Shown here piece by piece: positions 25,179 to 35,145 of a stretch of DNA of 64,000 bases (positions within the stretch are counted from its first letter, which is position 1; each line of letters starts with the position of its first letter). This DNA is from DASXUX01 sp036504595. Its GTDB lineage: Bacteria; Planctomycetota; SZUA-567; H5-PLA8. The stretch covers positions 1-64,000 of the forward strand of contig DASXUX010000023.1 of NCBI GenBank assembly GCA_036504595.1, in the 5' to 3' direction. The position numbers and the translations under genes are program-made. The notes under the pieces were generated by a model. The model had not been told where the DNA came from and made no database searches. It worked only from the letters and a program-made list of their open reading frames with translations.

Positions 25179-28049
25179 ATGCGCGTGTCCGTTACATTCT
25201 GCTTGCTTGTGTTCGGAATCACCACATTGTCTTTCGCTGGAGAACCCGCGCGACTGACGGCAAACGTCCAGCGCAGCGGCGGGCTGACGATCACTGAAGG
25301 CAACCAACCGCTCTTCCAGATCGAACTGGGCGCGTTCGCGGCGAACTGGCAGATGACCAGCGCGACGGCGCCGGCAAAGTACGCCATTTCCAACACGCCC
25401 GAGCGCAACTTCTCCATCCGCACGGCGACAGGGGCCGTCGTCAACGGCGTCGCGACGTATTCCGAGCAGAACGGCGCGGTTGGCGCGAAGTACCAGTTCA
25501 CGCCAGCCAGCGATGTCTCCCTGCACACGCTGCACGCCAGCGCGGAGTTCCCCGTTGCGGCGCTAGCCGGCGCGAAGTGGACCGCCGGGGACAAGAACGG
25601 GAAATTCCCCGACGCGTACAAGGACGCGGGACTGTTCAGCGGGGAGATCAAGACGCTGAGCATTGAGCTTCCGCGCGGCTTGACGCTGACCTGGACGTTT
25701 CACGAACCGACGCAAGTCTTGTTGCAGGACAACCGCCAATGGGGGCCGACGGTCTCGGTCCGCATCGGGCCGCAGGGCGAGAAGAACTACAAGAAAGGCG
25801 AGACGGTGAAGCTCGGCTTTAACCTGAGCGCAACGGGAGGCATCGCGATGAGCTGGGACCAACCCGTGACAATCACCGCCGGACCCGAATGGGTGCCGCT
25901 GAATCTGCAGCTCGACATTGAGGCCGGTTCGGCGCTCGATTTTTCGAACATGGGATTGCTGGACGCGCCAGCCGGTAAGTTTGGGCGCGTCATCGCGCGT
26001 CCAGACGGTCAATTCGCGTTTGAAAAAGATCCGCAGACGGCCCGCCGCTTCTACGGCGTGAATTTCTGTTTCAGCGCGCTGTACATTTCGCACGAAGACG
26101 CCGACCGCCTGGCCGACCGATTGATGCGCCTGGGCTACAACGCCGTGCGCGTGCATCATTACGAAGGAGAACTGGTCAGCGGCCAGCCGAATTCCACGAC
26201 GCTGAATTCGGAAAAACTGGACCAGCTCGATTATCTGCTCGCCGCTTTCGCCAAGCGCGGACTGTATATCACCACTGACCTTTTCGTGTCACGACCCGTT
26301 CCAAACAAAGAAGTGGGGATCGACCGCCCCGGCAACGTGGAGATGGACACCTACAAGATTCTCGTCCCGGTGGTGCCGGCCGCGTATGAGAACTTCAAGG
26401 CGTTCAGCAAGGCATTGCTCGACCACGTGAACCCCTACACGAAGCTGCGCTATGCCGATGACCCGGCGCTGGCGTGGCTGTCGATGATCAACGAAGGCAT
26501 GTTCGGCAACTTCATGGATAAGGTGCGAAAGGTTCCGGAGTGGACGCTCGCCTGGAACAAGTATCTGGAGAAACAGTACCCCTCGCGTGGTGCGCTCGCT
26601 GCGGCCTGGAAAAATGAACTGAAGGACAGCGAAGATCAGACGAAAGGCACTGTTGAGCTTCCCACGAACATCTACGCGGGCGGGGCGAGGGTGGGGGATT
26701 GTCACTCTTTCTTCGCAGCGACGGACCGCGAGATGATCGCGAAAATGCGCAAGTTCCTGACCGAGGAACTGAAGTGCAAGGCTCTGATCACCAATGCAAA
26801 CGCGTGGACCAATTTCCTGAGCGATCAGGCCTCACGCATGACGTACGATTATGTGGACGACCACTTCTACGTCGATCATCCGCATTTTCTGGAACAGCCG
26901 TGGCGCTTGCCCAGCAAGTGCGACAACACCAGCCCGATCTCCGGCGGCGCCACGGGCGGCCGCTATACCACCTTTACGCGCCTCTTCGACAAGCCGTTTA
27001 CGATCACCGAGTACAATTATTCCTGCCCCGGCCGCTTCCGCGGCGTCGGAGGGATTCTGACCGGTGCGCTCGGTGCGATTCAGAATTGGGGCGGCATCTG
27101 GCGCTTCGCCTACTGCCATAGCCGCGACAATGAGCTTCAACCGCGGCCGATGAACTACTTCGACATGGTCACCGATCCGCTCGGCCAAGCGTCCGAACGC
27201 GCGTCGCTATGCCTGTTCGTTCGGGGCGACATGAAGCCGGCACCACACGCGGTCAGCGTCGCCACGACCGAACAAGAAGCACTGACAACCCGCCCCATGC
27301 CGAAGCTGGCGCCGAACTGGCACTGGCTGGCGTGGGTGACGAAGGTCGGAACGCAGATCGGCGGCGACCCCAAGTCGATCACGGCTCTGCTGCCGGCTGG
27401 AGAAGCATCGAGAACCGCCGCTGGGCCGCTGGCGGCGCTTCAGGCCTATCAGCCGGACGTGCCCGCGCTGATGGACTTGCTGAAGAGCAAAGGGATCCTG
27501 AGCGCCAGCAACCCGACGGATCCGACGAAGAACATTTTCCAGAGCGAGACCGGCGAGATCACGATTGATGCCGGCAAGAACGTGATGCTGCTGGACACGC
27601 CGCGCACCGCCGGCGGGTACGCTCCAGCCGGGCAGAGCATCGTCACCGCCGACAAGGGCGTGAGCATCAGCATTCAGGATTCCGACGCGACAGTGTGGGT
27701 GAGCGCTCTGGACAAGGAGCCGATTTCCAAGAGCAAGCGCCTGCTGGTCACGCATCTCACCGACCTGCAGAACACCGACATCAAATACGGTGAGAAAGCG
27801 CGCCAGACGTTGCTGGACTGGGGCAAGCTGCCGCATCTGGTCCGCGCGGGAAAGGCGAAGGTCATCATCAAGAATTCCAACCCAAACATGAAGGTCTGGG
27901 CGCTTTCGACGAGCGGCAAACGAATTGGCGAAGTGCCGCGCTTTGCGGAGCGTGCAACCCGTGATCCCGGAATTATCGAGTTCACCGCCGACGTCGCCGG
28001 CGACGCGCAAGGCGGGGCGCGGATGTGCTACGAGATTGGGGAGAAGTAG
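25179..28049 (+). CDS. secreted glycoside hydrolase, clan GH-A TIM barrel
   Basis: A 956-residue exported protein. The ATG at 25179 begins a signal peptide (FCLLVFGITTLSFAG). A beta-rich N-terminal part (about 20-270) precedes a (beta/alpha)8 domain beginning near RFYGVNFCFSALY. Candidate catalytic glutamates are in LSMINEGMFGN (acid/base) and PFTITEYNYSCPG (nucleophile), the spacing expected for GH-A clan enzymes such as GH5-related families. A C-terminal beta region follows. Substrate unknown. It is divergent from the AroE-like gene. Confidence 0.8.
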   Translation: MRVSVTFCLLVFGITTLSFAGEPARLTANVQRSGGLTITEGNQPLFQIELGAFAANWQMTSATAPAKYAISNTPERNFSIRTATGAVVNGVATYSEQNGAVGAKYQFTPASDVSLHTLHASAEFPVAALAGAKWTAGDKNGKFPDAYKDAGLFSGEIKTLSIELPRGLTLTWTFHEPTQVLLQDNRQWGPTVSVRIGPQGEKNYKKGETVKLGFNLSATGGIAMSWDQPVTITAGPEWVPLNLQLDIEAGSALDFSNMGLLDAPAGKFGRVIARPDGQFAFEKDPQTARRFYGVNFCFSALYISHEDADRLADRLMRLGYNAVRVHHYEGELVSGQPNSTTLNSEKLDQLDYLLAAFAKRGLYITTDLFVSRPVPNKEVGIDRPGNVEMDTYKILVPVVPAAYENFKAFSKALLDHVNPYTKLRYADDPALAWLSMINEGMFGNFMDKVRKVPEWTLAWNKYLEKQYPSRGALAAAWKNELKDSEDQTKGTVELPTNIYAGGARVGDCHSFFAATDREMIAKMRKFLTEELKCKALITNANAWTNFLSDQASRMTYDYVDDHFYVDHPHFLEQPWRLPSKCDNTSPISGGATGGRYTTFTRLFDKPFTITEYNYSCPGRFRGVGGILTGALGAIQNWGGIWRFAYCHSRDNELQPRPMNYFDMVTDPLGQASERASLCLFVRGDMKPAPHAVSVATTEQEALTTRPMPKLAPNWHWLAWVTKVGTQIGGDPKSITALLPAGEASRTAAGPLAALQAYQPDVPALMDLLKSKGILSASNPTDPTKNIFQSETGEITIDAGKNVMLLDTPRTAGGYAPAGQSIVTADKGVSISIQDSDATVWVSALDKEPISKSKRLLVTHLTDLQNTDIKYGEKARQTLLDWGKLPHLVRAGKAKVIIKNSNPNMKVWALSTSGKRIGEVPRFAERATRDPGIIEFTADVAGDAQGGARMCYEIGEK

Positions 28050-28052
28050 CGG

Positions 28053-28067
28053 GTGGGATTTTCCCAC
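28053..28067. other. short inverted repeat upstream of toxin-antitoxin pair
   Basis: GTGGGA, TTT, TCCCAC forms a 6-bp stem between the glycosidase stop and the antitoxin start. It could be an operator for the antitoxin or a weak transcript end; nothing distinguishes these. Confidence 0.35.
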
Positions 28068-28124
28068 TTGATCTCTATCCCACCTTGCTGCTAGCATGGC
28101 CTCGGAGGAGAATGGGAGCCCACC

Positions 28125-28385
28125 ATGACTGTCAAGATTCTGCGCCCGGACGCAAAAGGGCGAATTTCCGTCGGAATAGCTCGGCCGGGAGTGATTGGAT
28201 ACCAGCGCATCGACGAACCGGACGGGCGCATCACACTGATTCCGATGGCAGCGATTCCTGAGAGGGAGCTCTGGCTTTATCAGGACAAAGTGGCACTCGC
28301 GTCTGTGCAGCGCGGGATCGCGCAAAGCAAGGCGGGTAAACTCGCGAAATGGAAGAGCTTTGCGTCCGGCAGCGAAGAGGAATAG
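28125..28385 (+). CDS. putative antitoxin, AbrB/MazE-like
   Basis: An 86-residue protein beginning KILRPDAKGRISVG, the type of start seen in swapped-hairpin AbrB-like DNA-binding antitoxins, with a charged C-terminal half (SKAGKLAKWKSF) suited to bind a toxin. Its stop codon abuts the ATG of the next gene without a gap, the usual antitoxin-first arrangement. Identification rests on this pairing and on the N-terminal motif; no profile search was possible. Confidence 0.6.
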   Translation: MTVKILRPDAKGRISVGIARPGVIGYQRIDEPDGRITLIPMAAIPERELWLYQDKVALASVQRGIAQSKAGKLAKWKSFASGSEEE

Positions 28386-28685
28386 ATGCATTTCAGGCTT
28401 GTTCCCACCCGCGAAGCGGGCGAGAACCTCCGGTCGTTGGAGACGGATCCGTCGCTGAGGACTCAACTGAAAGCGGTGAGAAAAGCGCTGGGATACATGG
28501 AGACCAATCTACGGCACCCGGGTCTGAATACGCACAAACACAGCGAAATGTCCCGGCAGCATGGGTTCGAAGTATTCGAATCTTACGCCCAACAGCACAC
28601 TTCCGGGGCCTACCGGATCTTCTGGCGGTACGGCTCACGGCGGGAAGAGATTGTTGTCCTGGCGATTGTACGGCGTCCGGACTGA
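28386..28685 (+). CDS. putative toxin, RelE/ParE-like fold
   Basis: A 99-residue basic protein. The pattern LNTHKHSEM, then VFESYAQQHTSGAYRIFWRYG, then EEIVVLAIV resembles short ParE/RelE-type toxins, in which a hydrophobic strand followed by YRIFW builds the core. The start is immediately adjacent to the antitoxin stop. The target (ribosome-bound mRNA or gyrase) is not predictable. Confidence 0.6.
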   Translation: MHFRLVPTREAGENLRSLETDPSLRTQLKAVRKALGYMETNLRHPGLNTHKHSEMSRQHGFEVFESYAQQHTSGAYRIFWRYGSRREEIVVLAIVRRPD

Positions 28686-28768
28686 TAAGAGTCAGCTTCA
28701 CGACCTGGCAAAACGCGTGGCGCGTGATAAGACGTACCGAAACATCAACCTTGGAGGGTGGAACAACC

Positions 28769-29464
28769 ATGCGTACGCTCGCTGCCGTGGCCGTCGCGCT
28801 GTTTGCCTTTGGCATTTACGCTGCGGACAAGTTGCCGGAACTAAAAGTTCCCAAGATCACCAAGGACGCGCCGAAGATCGACGGCTCGCTCGACGACGAA
28901 GCCTGGAAGGAAGCGGCGGTCGCCGAAGACTTCAAACTCTCCGATGGCGAGAAGCCCAAGGGCAAGTGCAAGCTGATGGTCATGCGCGACGATAAGAACC
29001 TGTACGTTGCCATGGAGTGCTTTGAGAAGGAAGCAGACCTGAAGGGCCTGAAGGCCGATATCACGAAGCACGATGAGGAGATGATTTGGGAAGACGACGA
29101 CGTCGAACTGTTCATCGATCCGGTTGGCAAACGCGACTGTCCTTACTACCAGATCATCATGAATTCCAAAGGCACGACGTGGGACGCGTGCATGGTCGGC
29201 CAGACCGATCCCGACCTGACGTGGGAGCCGAAGTACGAAGCGAAGGCGAAGGTCGGCAAGACGAGTTGGAGCGTGGAATTGGCGATGCCGTTCACCATGT
29301 TCAACAAGACTGAAAAGTCGGCGGCTGAGTGGGCGTTCAACGTCATGCACAACCGCAGCAACGCATCAGAGATGATGTACTGGTCCGCCGTCTTCGCCGA
29401 CAGCGCTCATACGCCGGAAAAATTTGGAAAACTGACTGGCATGCCCGAGATGAAGACCAAGTAA
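28769..29464 (+). CDS. secreted CBM9-like (DOMON-like) protein, copy 1
   Basis: A 231-residue protein with a signal peptide (LAAVAVALFAFGIYAA) and a single family-9 carbohydrate-binding-like domain: PKIDGSLDDEAWKEA, then DDKNLYVAMECFE, then DDVELFIDP and a late FTMFNKT. Such domains bind sugars or, in the DOMON branch, haem; no CxxCH or clear haem ligand is visible. GGAGGGTG precedes the ATG. The closest relative is the gene at 31161, about 75% identical by eye, and the two leaders are also alike, so the pair arose by duplication that included the leader. Confidence 0.75.
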   Translation: MRTLAAVAVALFAFGIYAADKLPELKVPKITKDAPKIDGSLDDEAWKEAAVAEDFKLSDGEKPKGKCKLMVMRDDKNLYVAMECFEKEADLKGLKADITKHDEEMIWEDDDVELFIDPVGKRDCPYYQIIMNSKGTTWDACMVGQTDPDLTWEPKYEAKAKVGKTSWSVELAMPFTMFNKTEKSAAEWAFNVMHNRSNASEMMYWSAVFADSAHTPEKFGKLTGMPEMKTK

Positions 29465-29630
29465 GCGCTGTTCCTCCCTGGATGAACATCAACCGGCCTG
29501 CGCGAACGTCTCGTGCAGGCCGGGTCGTTTCCAATGTCGTCACGCGAACTATTTTCTTGAACGGAGACCACTGCCGCGTAGAGTCTTCCTCAACTGGGAA
29601 TTCTATAGGTCTGTCGGAAAGGGAAGTGCT

Positions 29631-31064
29631 ATGAGCAGCACCGCCATGCATGGGCGCTGTCGTCGTTGCGGAACTGCATTGCGAAATAATCGGGCCATTT
29701 GCCCGTGCTGTGGGTTCAATGTCGCAGATGTGGCCCAAGCGTCTGCCGCTGCTCAGCCAGTCGTGGTGACTTCGACAGAACGCCAAACGCGCCCGATCCG
29801 CAGAGTAGCCGCGCGCGCCGGCGTACAGTTATGCACGACCTGCATGCAGTCTACTCCCGAAGATCAGCTTGTGGAGTTTGAAGGACAGAAAGTCTGTCCG
29901 AATTGCGCCGATAACCTGCGCAATAAAGCCGCTCGGCGCGGCAGCAGTATGCCGCCTCCGGACGCTCCCAAATGGGTTCCGCCGCCGGCAGCGGAAGCCC
30001 CGAAGCGGAGCGCTCCCGTGCCCGCGGCTCCTCGAAGTGCTCCTCCGCCCGTGCCAGCGGCTGTACAGCAGAGCGCGCCTGCACCGGCGCCAGCCCCGGT
30101 GCCGGAACCTGCGGCGGAGGCCGAGCCGAGATTCGTCCCGAAGTTCGGGAAGCAGCCGCCGTTTTTCTGCAAGAATCACAAAGAGGTGAAGGCCACGCGA
30201 AAGTGCGAGATTTGCCATGAGGAGTACTGCGACGCGTGCGCGAAGATGATTGAAGATAATCCCAAGTGTCCGGATTGCGCCGCGCAGTTGTTCGCGCTGC
30301 TTCCGGAAGACCAGGGATTCCCGCCGAAGACACTCGGGCAGAAGATCAAAGACTCTTTTCGCTATCCGCTCAAGGGTTCCGGCGTGATCATGCTGATTCT
30401 GGGCGGCATCTACCTCAACATGATGCAGTACGCCGGCGTCTATGGCTACGCCGGCATGATCTACATCTGGGCCTACTACCTCAAGGTCTGCCGGACCTCT
30501 GCGTCCGGACGCGAGTCGCCACCAGACTGGCCGGACATGCACGAACTGGGCGGCGCGCAGTACTATGTCATCCCCAAGATCGTCGCCGCCCTGCCGGCCT
30601 TGGTTTACCTGGCTGCGTTTACGGACGTAAGTCTGGCGGCATTGATCATGGGCGCCGATGAGAGCGCGGGCGGACCGATCTACTATCTGATCAAGATTGC
30701 CGGCGCTGTGTACGTTCCCATGGCCATCCTGGCGCTGGTTCTTTTCAGAAGCTATGACGTCCTGAACCCGGTATTCGTCTTTTCTTCGATCAGGAAGGCC
30801 GGCCGGGACTACGTGCTGGTGTTCGTCATCTTGATCGTTGGGGAATGCGCAATGGGCGCCGCGGTCCTGGTCACCCTCATCGCCAGTCTGATTTCGATGG
30901 GCGAACTTGGCTTTTATGCCTTCAAGTTCGCGATGACTTTCATCTCGATGTACTTCATGCTGGTGGAGATGCGAGTTCTGGGCGATATGTATTATTTCAA
31001 CCAGCGCCGGCTGAACTGGTTCCCGGTGACGAAGAAGGAAGACGAACCGGTCGCCGCGCAATAA
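29631..31064 (+). CDS. membrane protein with three N-terminal zinc-binding modules
   Basis: A 477-residue protein. Zinc ribbon 1: CRRC (10-13) and CPCC. Zinc ribbon 2: CTTC and CPNC. A Pro/Ala-rich linker is followed by a B-box-like module (FFCKNHKEVKATRKC, ICHEEYCDAC, CPDC). The C-terminal half has about five to six membrane helices (for example VIMLILGGIYLNMM and VPMAILALVLF) and may face the cytoplasm with its zinc domains. AAGGGAAG precedes the ATG. No function is known; it sits between two paralogous secreted CBM9-like genes on the same strand. Confidence 0.65.
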   Translation: MSSTAMHGRCRRCGTALRNNRAICPCCGFNVADVAQASAAAQPVVVTSTERQTRPIRRVAARAGVQLCTTCMQSTPEDQLVEFEGQKVCPNCADNLRNKAARRGSSMPPPDAPKWVPPPAAEAPKRSAPVPAAPRSAPPPVPAAVQQSAPAPAPAPVPEPAAEAEPRFVPKFGKQPPFFCKNHKEVKATRKCEICHEEYCDACAKMIEDNPKCPDCAAQLFALLPEDQGFPPKTLGQKIKDSFRYPLKGSGVIMLILGGIYLNMMQYAGVYGYAGMIYIWAYYLKVCRTSASGRESPPDWPDMHELGGAQYYVIPKIVAALPALVYLAAFTDVSLAALIMGADESAGGPIYYLIKIAGAVYVPMAILALVLFRSYDVLNPVFVFSSIRKAGRDYVLVFVILIVGECAMGAAVLVTLIASLISMGELGFYAFKFAMTFISMYFMLVEMRVLGDMYYFNQRRLNWFPVTKKEDEPVAAQ

Positions 31065-31160
31065 GGAGTCCTGATTTCCACACCCCGCGTCTCGCGCTGG
31101 CAAAAGCGCGAGCGCCTGATAAGACGTTCCGACAACTTCAACCTGGAGGGTGAAAGAACC

Positions 31161-31853
31161 ATGCGTACGCTCGTTGCACTGGTAGCCGTGCTGTTTGCCT
31201 TTGGTCTTTACGCGGCGGACAAGCTGCCGGAATTGAAAGTTCCCAAGCTGACGAAGGAGCCGCCGAAGATCGACGGTTCTCTGGATGACGAAGCCTGGAA
31301 AGAGGCCGCCGTTGCCGAAGACTTCAAACTGTCGGATGGCGCGGCCCCCAAGGGCAAGTGCCGCCTGCTGATGATGCAGGACGACAAGAATCTGTACATT
31401 GCCGTGGAGTGCTTTGAAAAAGAGAGCGATCTGAAGACCCTCAAAGCGGACGTTACGCAGCACGACACTGAATCGATCTGGGAAGACGACGAAATCGAAC
31501 TGTTCATCGACCCAACCGCCAAACGCGATTGGCCCTACTACCAGATCATCATCAACGCCAAGGGCACCACGTGGGATGCCATCATGACCGGTCAGACCGA
31601 GCCCGATCTGACGTGGGAGCCGAAGTACGAATCGAAGGTGAAAGTCGGGAAGGCAAGCTGGTGCGTCGAAGTGGCTTTGCCATTCACCTGTTTCAATAAG
31701 ACTGAAAAAGCAGCGGCGGATTGGGCGTTCAATCTTCTGCACGTCCGCGCCAACGCCTCGGAGACGCTCTACTGGTCGCCTGTGATGTGCGACAACAATC
31801 ACACGCCTGAGAAATTCGGGAAGCTCATCGGCCTTCCAACGAAGTTGAAATAA
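31161..31853 (+). CDS. secreted CBM9-like (DOMON-like) protein, copy 2
   Basis: 230 residues, same architecture as the gene at 28769: signal peptide (LVALVAVLFAFGLYAA), PKIDGSLDDEAWKEA, KNLYIAVECFEKE, DDEIELFIDP. The leaders also match (GATAAGACGT followed by a GGAGGGTGAA ribosome-binding site). Differences are spread along the protein, so both copies seem maintained. A strong GC-rich hairpin follows at 31867-31900. Confidence 0.75.
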   Translation: MRTLVALVAVLFAFGLYAADKLPELKVPKLTKEPPKIDGSLDDEAWKEAAVAEDFKLSDGAAPKGKCRLLMMQDDKNLYIAVECFEKESDLKTLKADVTQHDTESIWEDDEIELFIDPTAKRDWPYYQIIINAKGTTWDAIMTGQTEPDLTWEPKYESKVKVGKASWCVEVALPFTCFNKTEKAAADWAFNLLHVRANASETLYWSPVMCDNNHTPEKFGKLIGLPTKLK

Positions 31854-31866
31854 CTCAGACGGTCGC

Positions 31867-31900
31867 GGCCCGCCCGAAGCATTTGCCCTTCGGGCGGGCC
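31867..31900 (+). terminator. GC-rich hairpin, probable transcript end
   Basis: GGCCCGCCCGAAG (31867-31879) and CTTCGGGCGGGCC (31888-31900) pair perfectly over 13 bp. No T-run follows, so the mode of termination is uncertain. The rest of 31901-32155 is AT-richer and shows no supported gene. Confidence 0.6.
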
Positions 31901-32155
31901 GCCGAAGTATTGCTCATTACATTAACGAAGATATTATCGTGCTCTATACCAGTTTTATCGGCGCGCTGCTGTTCCCTTGGATATCGACGGTACCGCAACC
32001 ACCCTTCAGCAATCCTGGCGATAGAAATGCAGGCGCTGCCTTAAAAACAGCGGCTTCTTTTCATTTTGACAAAATTCCTGCAAGGAAGCGGCGCACGCGC
32101 AGTCTAATAATACAGCCGGTTGGAAATTTCATCAGCCAGACCCTGGAGAATGTCC

Positions 32156-32902
32156 ATGCCGCTGCGCTTCGCGCCAGTCCTGCTGATTGCATCAATGCTT
32201 GGCCCGCTCGTACTGGCCGCTGATGAAAACGTGGAACAGCAGGCGATCCGCAGCACCGTGCGCCTGCGGCTTGATACCGTTGAAGGCGATTACGTCGTCA
32301 CCGGCCATGGCTCGGCGTTTGGGATCGATCTCTCGCCGTACGGTCTCGGCGCGCGCCATTTTCTGCTCTCCGCGGCGCATCTGGTACTCGACAAAAAAGG
32401 TCCCGGCCTGGCGCAGGGCGACTTGAAAATCGAGCTGAGCAGCAAGCAGTGGACGCGCTGCCGCGTCACCGCTTATGACAAGAAGCTGGACCTGTGCCTT
32501 CTACAATGCGATAGCGACTTGGATTACTTGTGCTCGCTGGAACGCCGTGAGCTTTCCATTGGCGATCCTTTGCTGGTCGTGGGCTCCCCGGCGGGCGTGC
32601 CGATCTGCGCGAGCCGCGGGCAACTGGTCAGCAAAGATCCGCCTGTCAGTGGCAAGCTGTGGGAAGCGCGTGCGAAGTTCTGGCACGGAAATTCAGGCGG
32701 CCCGGTCTTCGATGCGGCCAAAGGCACGATCGTCGGCGTCGCAGTGGCCGGCGTGCAGGATCAGACGGGCGACATGGCTCGCGACGTGGCACTCTTCACG
32801 CCCACGAAGGAAGTCCGCAACTTCGTTCAATCCGAGGCCGCCAAGCTGAAACTCGCCGAGTTCGCGGCAGAGTTCCGAGCCCCGGCCGTCATCGAGAGAT
32901 AA
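32156..32902 (+). CDS. secreted trypsin-like serine protease (S1/V8-like)
   Basis: A 248-residue exported protein with signal peptide (FAPVLLIASMLGPLVLAA). A catalytic triad is readable in order: His in LLSAAHLVLD, Asp in KKLDLCLL, and Ser in WHGNSGGPVFD. There is no PDZ domain, so it is shorter than HtrA/DegP. The ATG at 32156 was chosen because GGAG lies 7 bases upstream and a compact signal peptide follows. It may process envelope or extracellular proteins. Confidence 0.8.
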   Translation: MPLRFAPVLLIASMLGPLVLAADENVEQQAIRSTVRLRLDTVEGDYVVTGHGSAFGIDLSPYGLGARHFLLSAAHLVLDKKGPGLAQGDLKIELSSKQWTRCRVTAYDKKLDLCLLQCDSDLDYLCSLERRELSIGDPLLVVGSPAGVPICASRGQLVSKDPPVSGKLWEARAKFWHGNSGGPVFDAAKGTIVGVAVAGVQDQTGDMARDVALFTPTKEVRNFVQSEAAKLKLAEFAAEFRAPAVIER

Positions 32903-32944
32903 TCCATCCCAAACGCAAAGACGCAGAGCTACGCCAGAATCAAG

Positions 32945-33238
32945 CTAATACACGCGATAAACCATTCTAACCGGTTTGTGCCGAACTATCGTTGTGCTGT
33001 TCGGCACGCCCACTTGACTCAAGACCTGCTTAATCAAAGCGAGGGCATCGTCAAAATCATTGTTGCGGACTTCGATATCGATGTTTGCTTGTCCCATTCC
33101 GGCCCCACCCCCGGTCACGTCGCCGATCCCGTCCGACACGAGCGCCTCTTCCAGGGCATCGGCAATTTCTCCTCGGTCGGGGCCAGTGGCTGTAAGGTCC
33201 TTTGACACAAGAATGACTTCGAGAAAGACGGAGTCCAT
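32945..33238 (-). CDS. hypothetical protein, 97 aa
   Basis: A small acidic protein beginning MDSVFLEVILVSKDL, with an alternating strand/helix pattern that suggests a ferredoxin-like alpha/beta fold; a Gly-rich turn (VTGGGAGMGQ) lies in the middle. The ATG at 33238 has GGGG 9 bases upstream. It begins 19 bp after the ThuA-like gene on the same strand and is likely co-transcribed with it. No family recognised. Confidence 0.5.
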   Translation of the reverse strand: MDSVFLEVILVSKDLTATGPDRGEIADALEEALVSDGIGDVTGGGAGMGQANIDIEVRNNDFDDALALIKQVLSQVGVPNSTTIVRHKPVRMVYRVY

Positions 33239-33257
33239 TTGTAGTACCCCAAGATGT

Positions 33258-35145
33258 CTATTTTTCGCTCGGCGCCAGCTCTCCGGGCAAATCGCCGATC
33301 GCAAACTGAATTCCTGCCAGCAGGTGTTTCAGAAACATCGGGTTCCAATGCGTGGCGGGTTCGTGGCCGAGCACGGTGTAGAAGAGGCGGCCCGTGCCGT
33401 ACTGACGCACCCAGCTTACGGCGTGATCCTTGTCCGGGCGGCCAGTTTCGAAGTTCGGTCGCGGGAGGTTGACCTTTTCGGGCCATTTTGTCTGAGCCAT
33501 GTCAACGCTCAGCAATACGCGCAGGTTCTTGCGGGAGTATGGCTCTGGGAAGACGTAGAGCTCGTCGTTGATCTTGAAGTTCTGTCCGCCAAAACACGCG
33601 TTGACCGGATGCGCCGGATCATCGGGCTTGATCACCAAGTCCTGCGCGATGTAGCCGCCGAACTTTCCGCCAAACATTTCGACGTACTCAACCCAATTAC
33701 CGAGCGCACACGTCGCCGCGTGCGTCCCGACGATGCCTCTGCCCAAAATGTCCTTGTTGCCCTCTTTGTAGCCTTTGACAAAATCCATGATGCTCTTCTT
33801 GATGGCTGCGTCCATTTTCCTGGCTGCGGCCTTCTGCTCGTCGCCGAGTTTCGCGAAGTCCTCCGGAAGAAACGGATCGTTTTCGTGGATGTTGTTCATC
33901 ACCAGCGCATCGAACTGCGGCAGGCGGTCGCCAAGCAACAGGCGCGGATCGTCGCTGATCGTGGCCTGGAACGCGCCGGTCTTCTTGCCCAAGATACGTA
34001 TCGCTTCTTCCGCGTAAGGATTGGGCAGATGCGTCCACGAATGGCCCCAGACTAGAATCTTGCGCGGTTTCGCTGGTTTGGCTGAAGGGGCATCGGGCGC
34101 GGCCGCTTCAATCTGCTTGATCTGCTCCTCGGATGGAACCGGCACGCTCTTGGCCTTCATTTTCGCCAGACGGAGTTCCGGCTGAGTCGGGCCGGGCACG
34201 CGGCGGGTGAGTCGCTCGGGGCGCGGCGTGGTCGTTGCCTCCAGGTCGCCGGTGGCGAACTGAATTCCGTCCAGGTAGAGCTGCAGCAACTTCTGGTCCC
34301 AGTAGAGCTCGGTGCGATGCCCAAACGACGTGTAGAAAACGCGGCCCTGCCCCTGCGTCTTTACCCAGGTGAGCGCGAAGTCGCTGTCGGGCTGGCTGAT
34401 CCATTTCACGCCCATGTTGCTGCGCTCCGGATCGACCGACATCAGCACGCGCACTTTCTTGCGATCGAAGCACCCGCCGTACTGGTAGATTTCATCGGTG
34501 ATGCGGAAGTCCTTGCCTTCGTACGCTGCGACGAGCGGGTGCGAAGGATCGTCGATCATCACACCGACGTCTTCGTTCCATGGGTGGCCGGTGAACTGTG
34601 CGCCGAGCAGCTCGCGGAACTCCGGCCAATGCCCGTTCGCTCCGATCGCGAAGTGAAAGGCCATGATTCCGCCGCCGCCGTTGACGTAATCGAGCAGCGA
34701 TTTGCGCAGCGCCTGTTCGACAGCAGTCTTGTCCGCGCCGAGCTTCTTGAAGACATCCTTCGCCATGTCGTCGTCTGTCGGTGTGATCCAGGCGCCGCAA
34801 CTGTTGTTCATGACGATGGCGTCGAACTGCTTGATGGCCTCTGGCAGAAAGCTCGCCAGTTCCGTGCTGAGCACGGGCTCGAACGCCCGTCTTTTCGCCC
34901 AGAGCTTTCATCGCGTACGCGCCGTAAGGCACGCAGTAGCCTTTGTGTGGGTCTTTGTCGTACAGATGCGCGGGCGTGCTGAAGATGAGCACCCGCCGGG
35001 CCTTCTTCGGCTCAGCGCGCGCTTTCGCCGGCGCGGCATCCTCGATCTTTTTGGCCTGTTGTTTGGGGATTTCCTCCAGGCCGGCAGCAAAACAGGCCGA
35101 CGCAGAAAACAAGCCAGCGAGCACGCAGAGAGCCGCCGTTTTCAT
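33258..35145 (-). pseudogene. tandem ThuA-like domain protein, frameshifted
   Basis: Two overlapping frames together encode one protein. The N-terminus (ATG at 35145, GGAGG site, signal peptide AALCVLAGLFSASACFA) continues as RRVLIFSTPAHLYDKDPHKGY up to EKTGV and then loses homology. From about 34880 another frame carries on with LSTELASFLPEAIKQFDAIV to a stop at 33258. Comparison with the second ThuA copy in the same protein (KTGAFQATISDDPRLL) suggests that two bases are missing near 34880-34890. ThuA-like domains have a class-I glutamine amidotransferase-like fold and are linked to sugar metabolism. Whether the frameshift is real or an assembly error cannot be told here. Confidence 0.7.

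Noticed and set aside
34875..34895. Programmed ribosomal frameshift in the ThuA-like gene
   Set aside because: No slippery heptamer or downstream pseudoknot was evident, and a loss of two bases explains the shift more simply.
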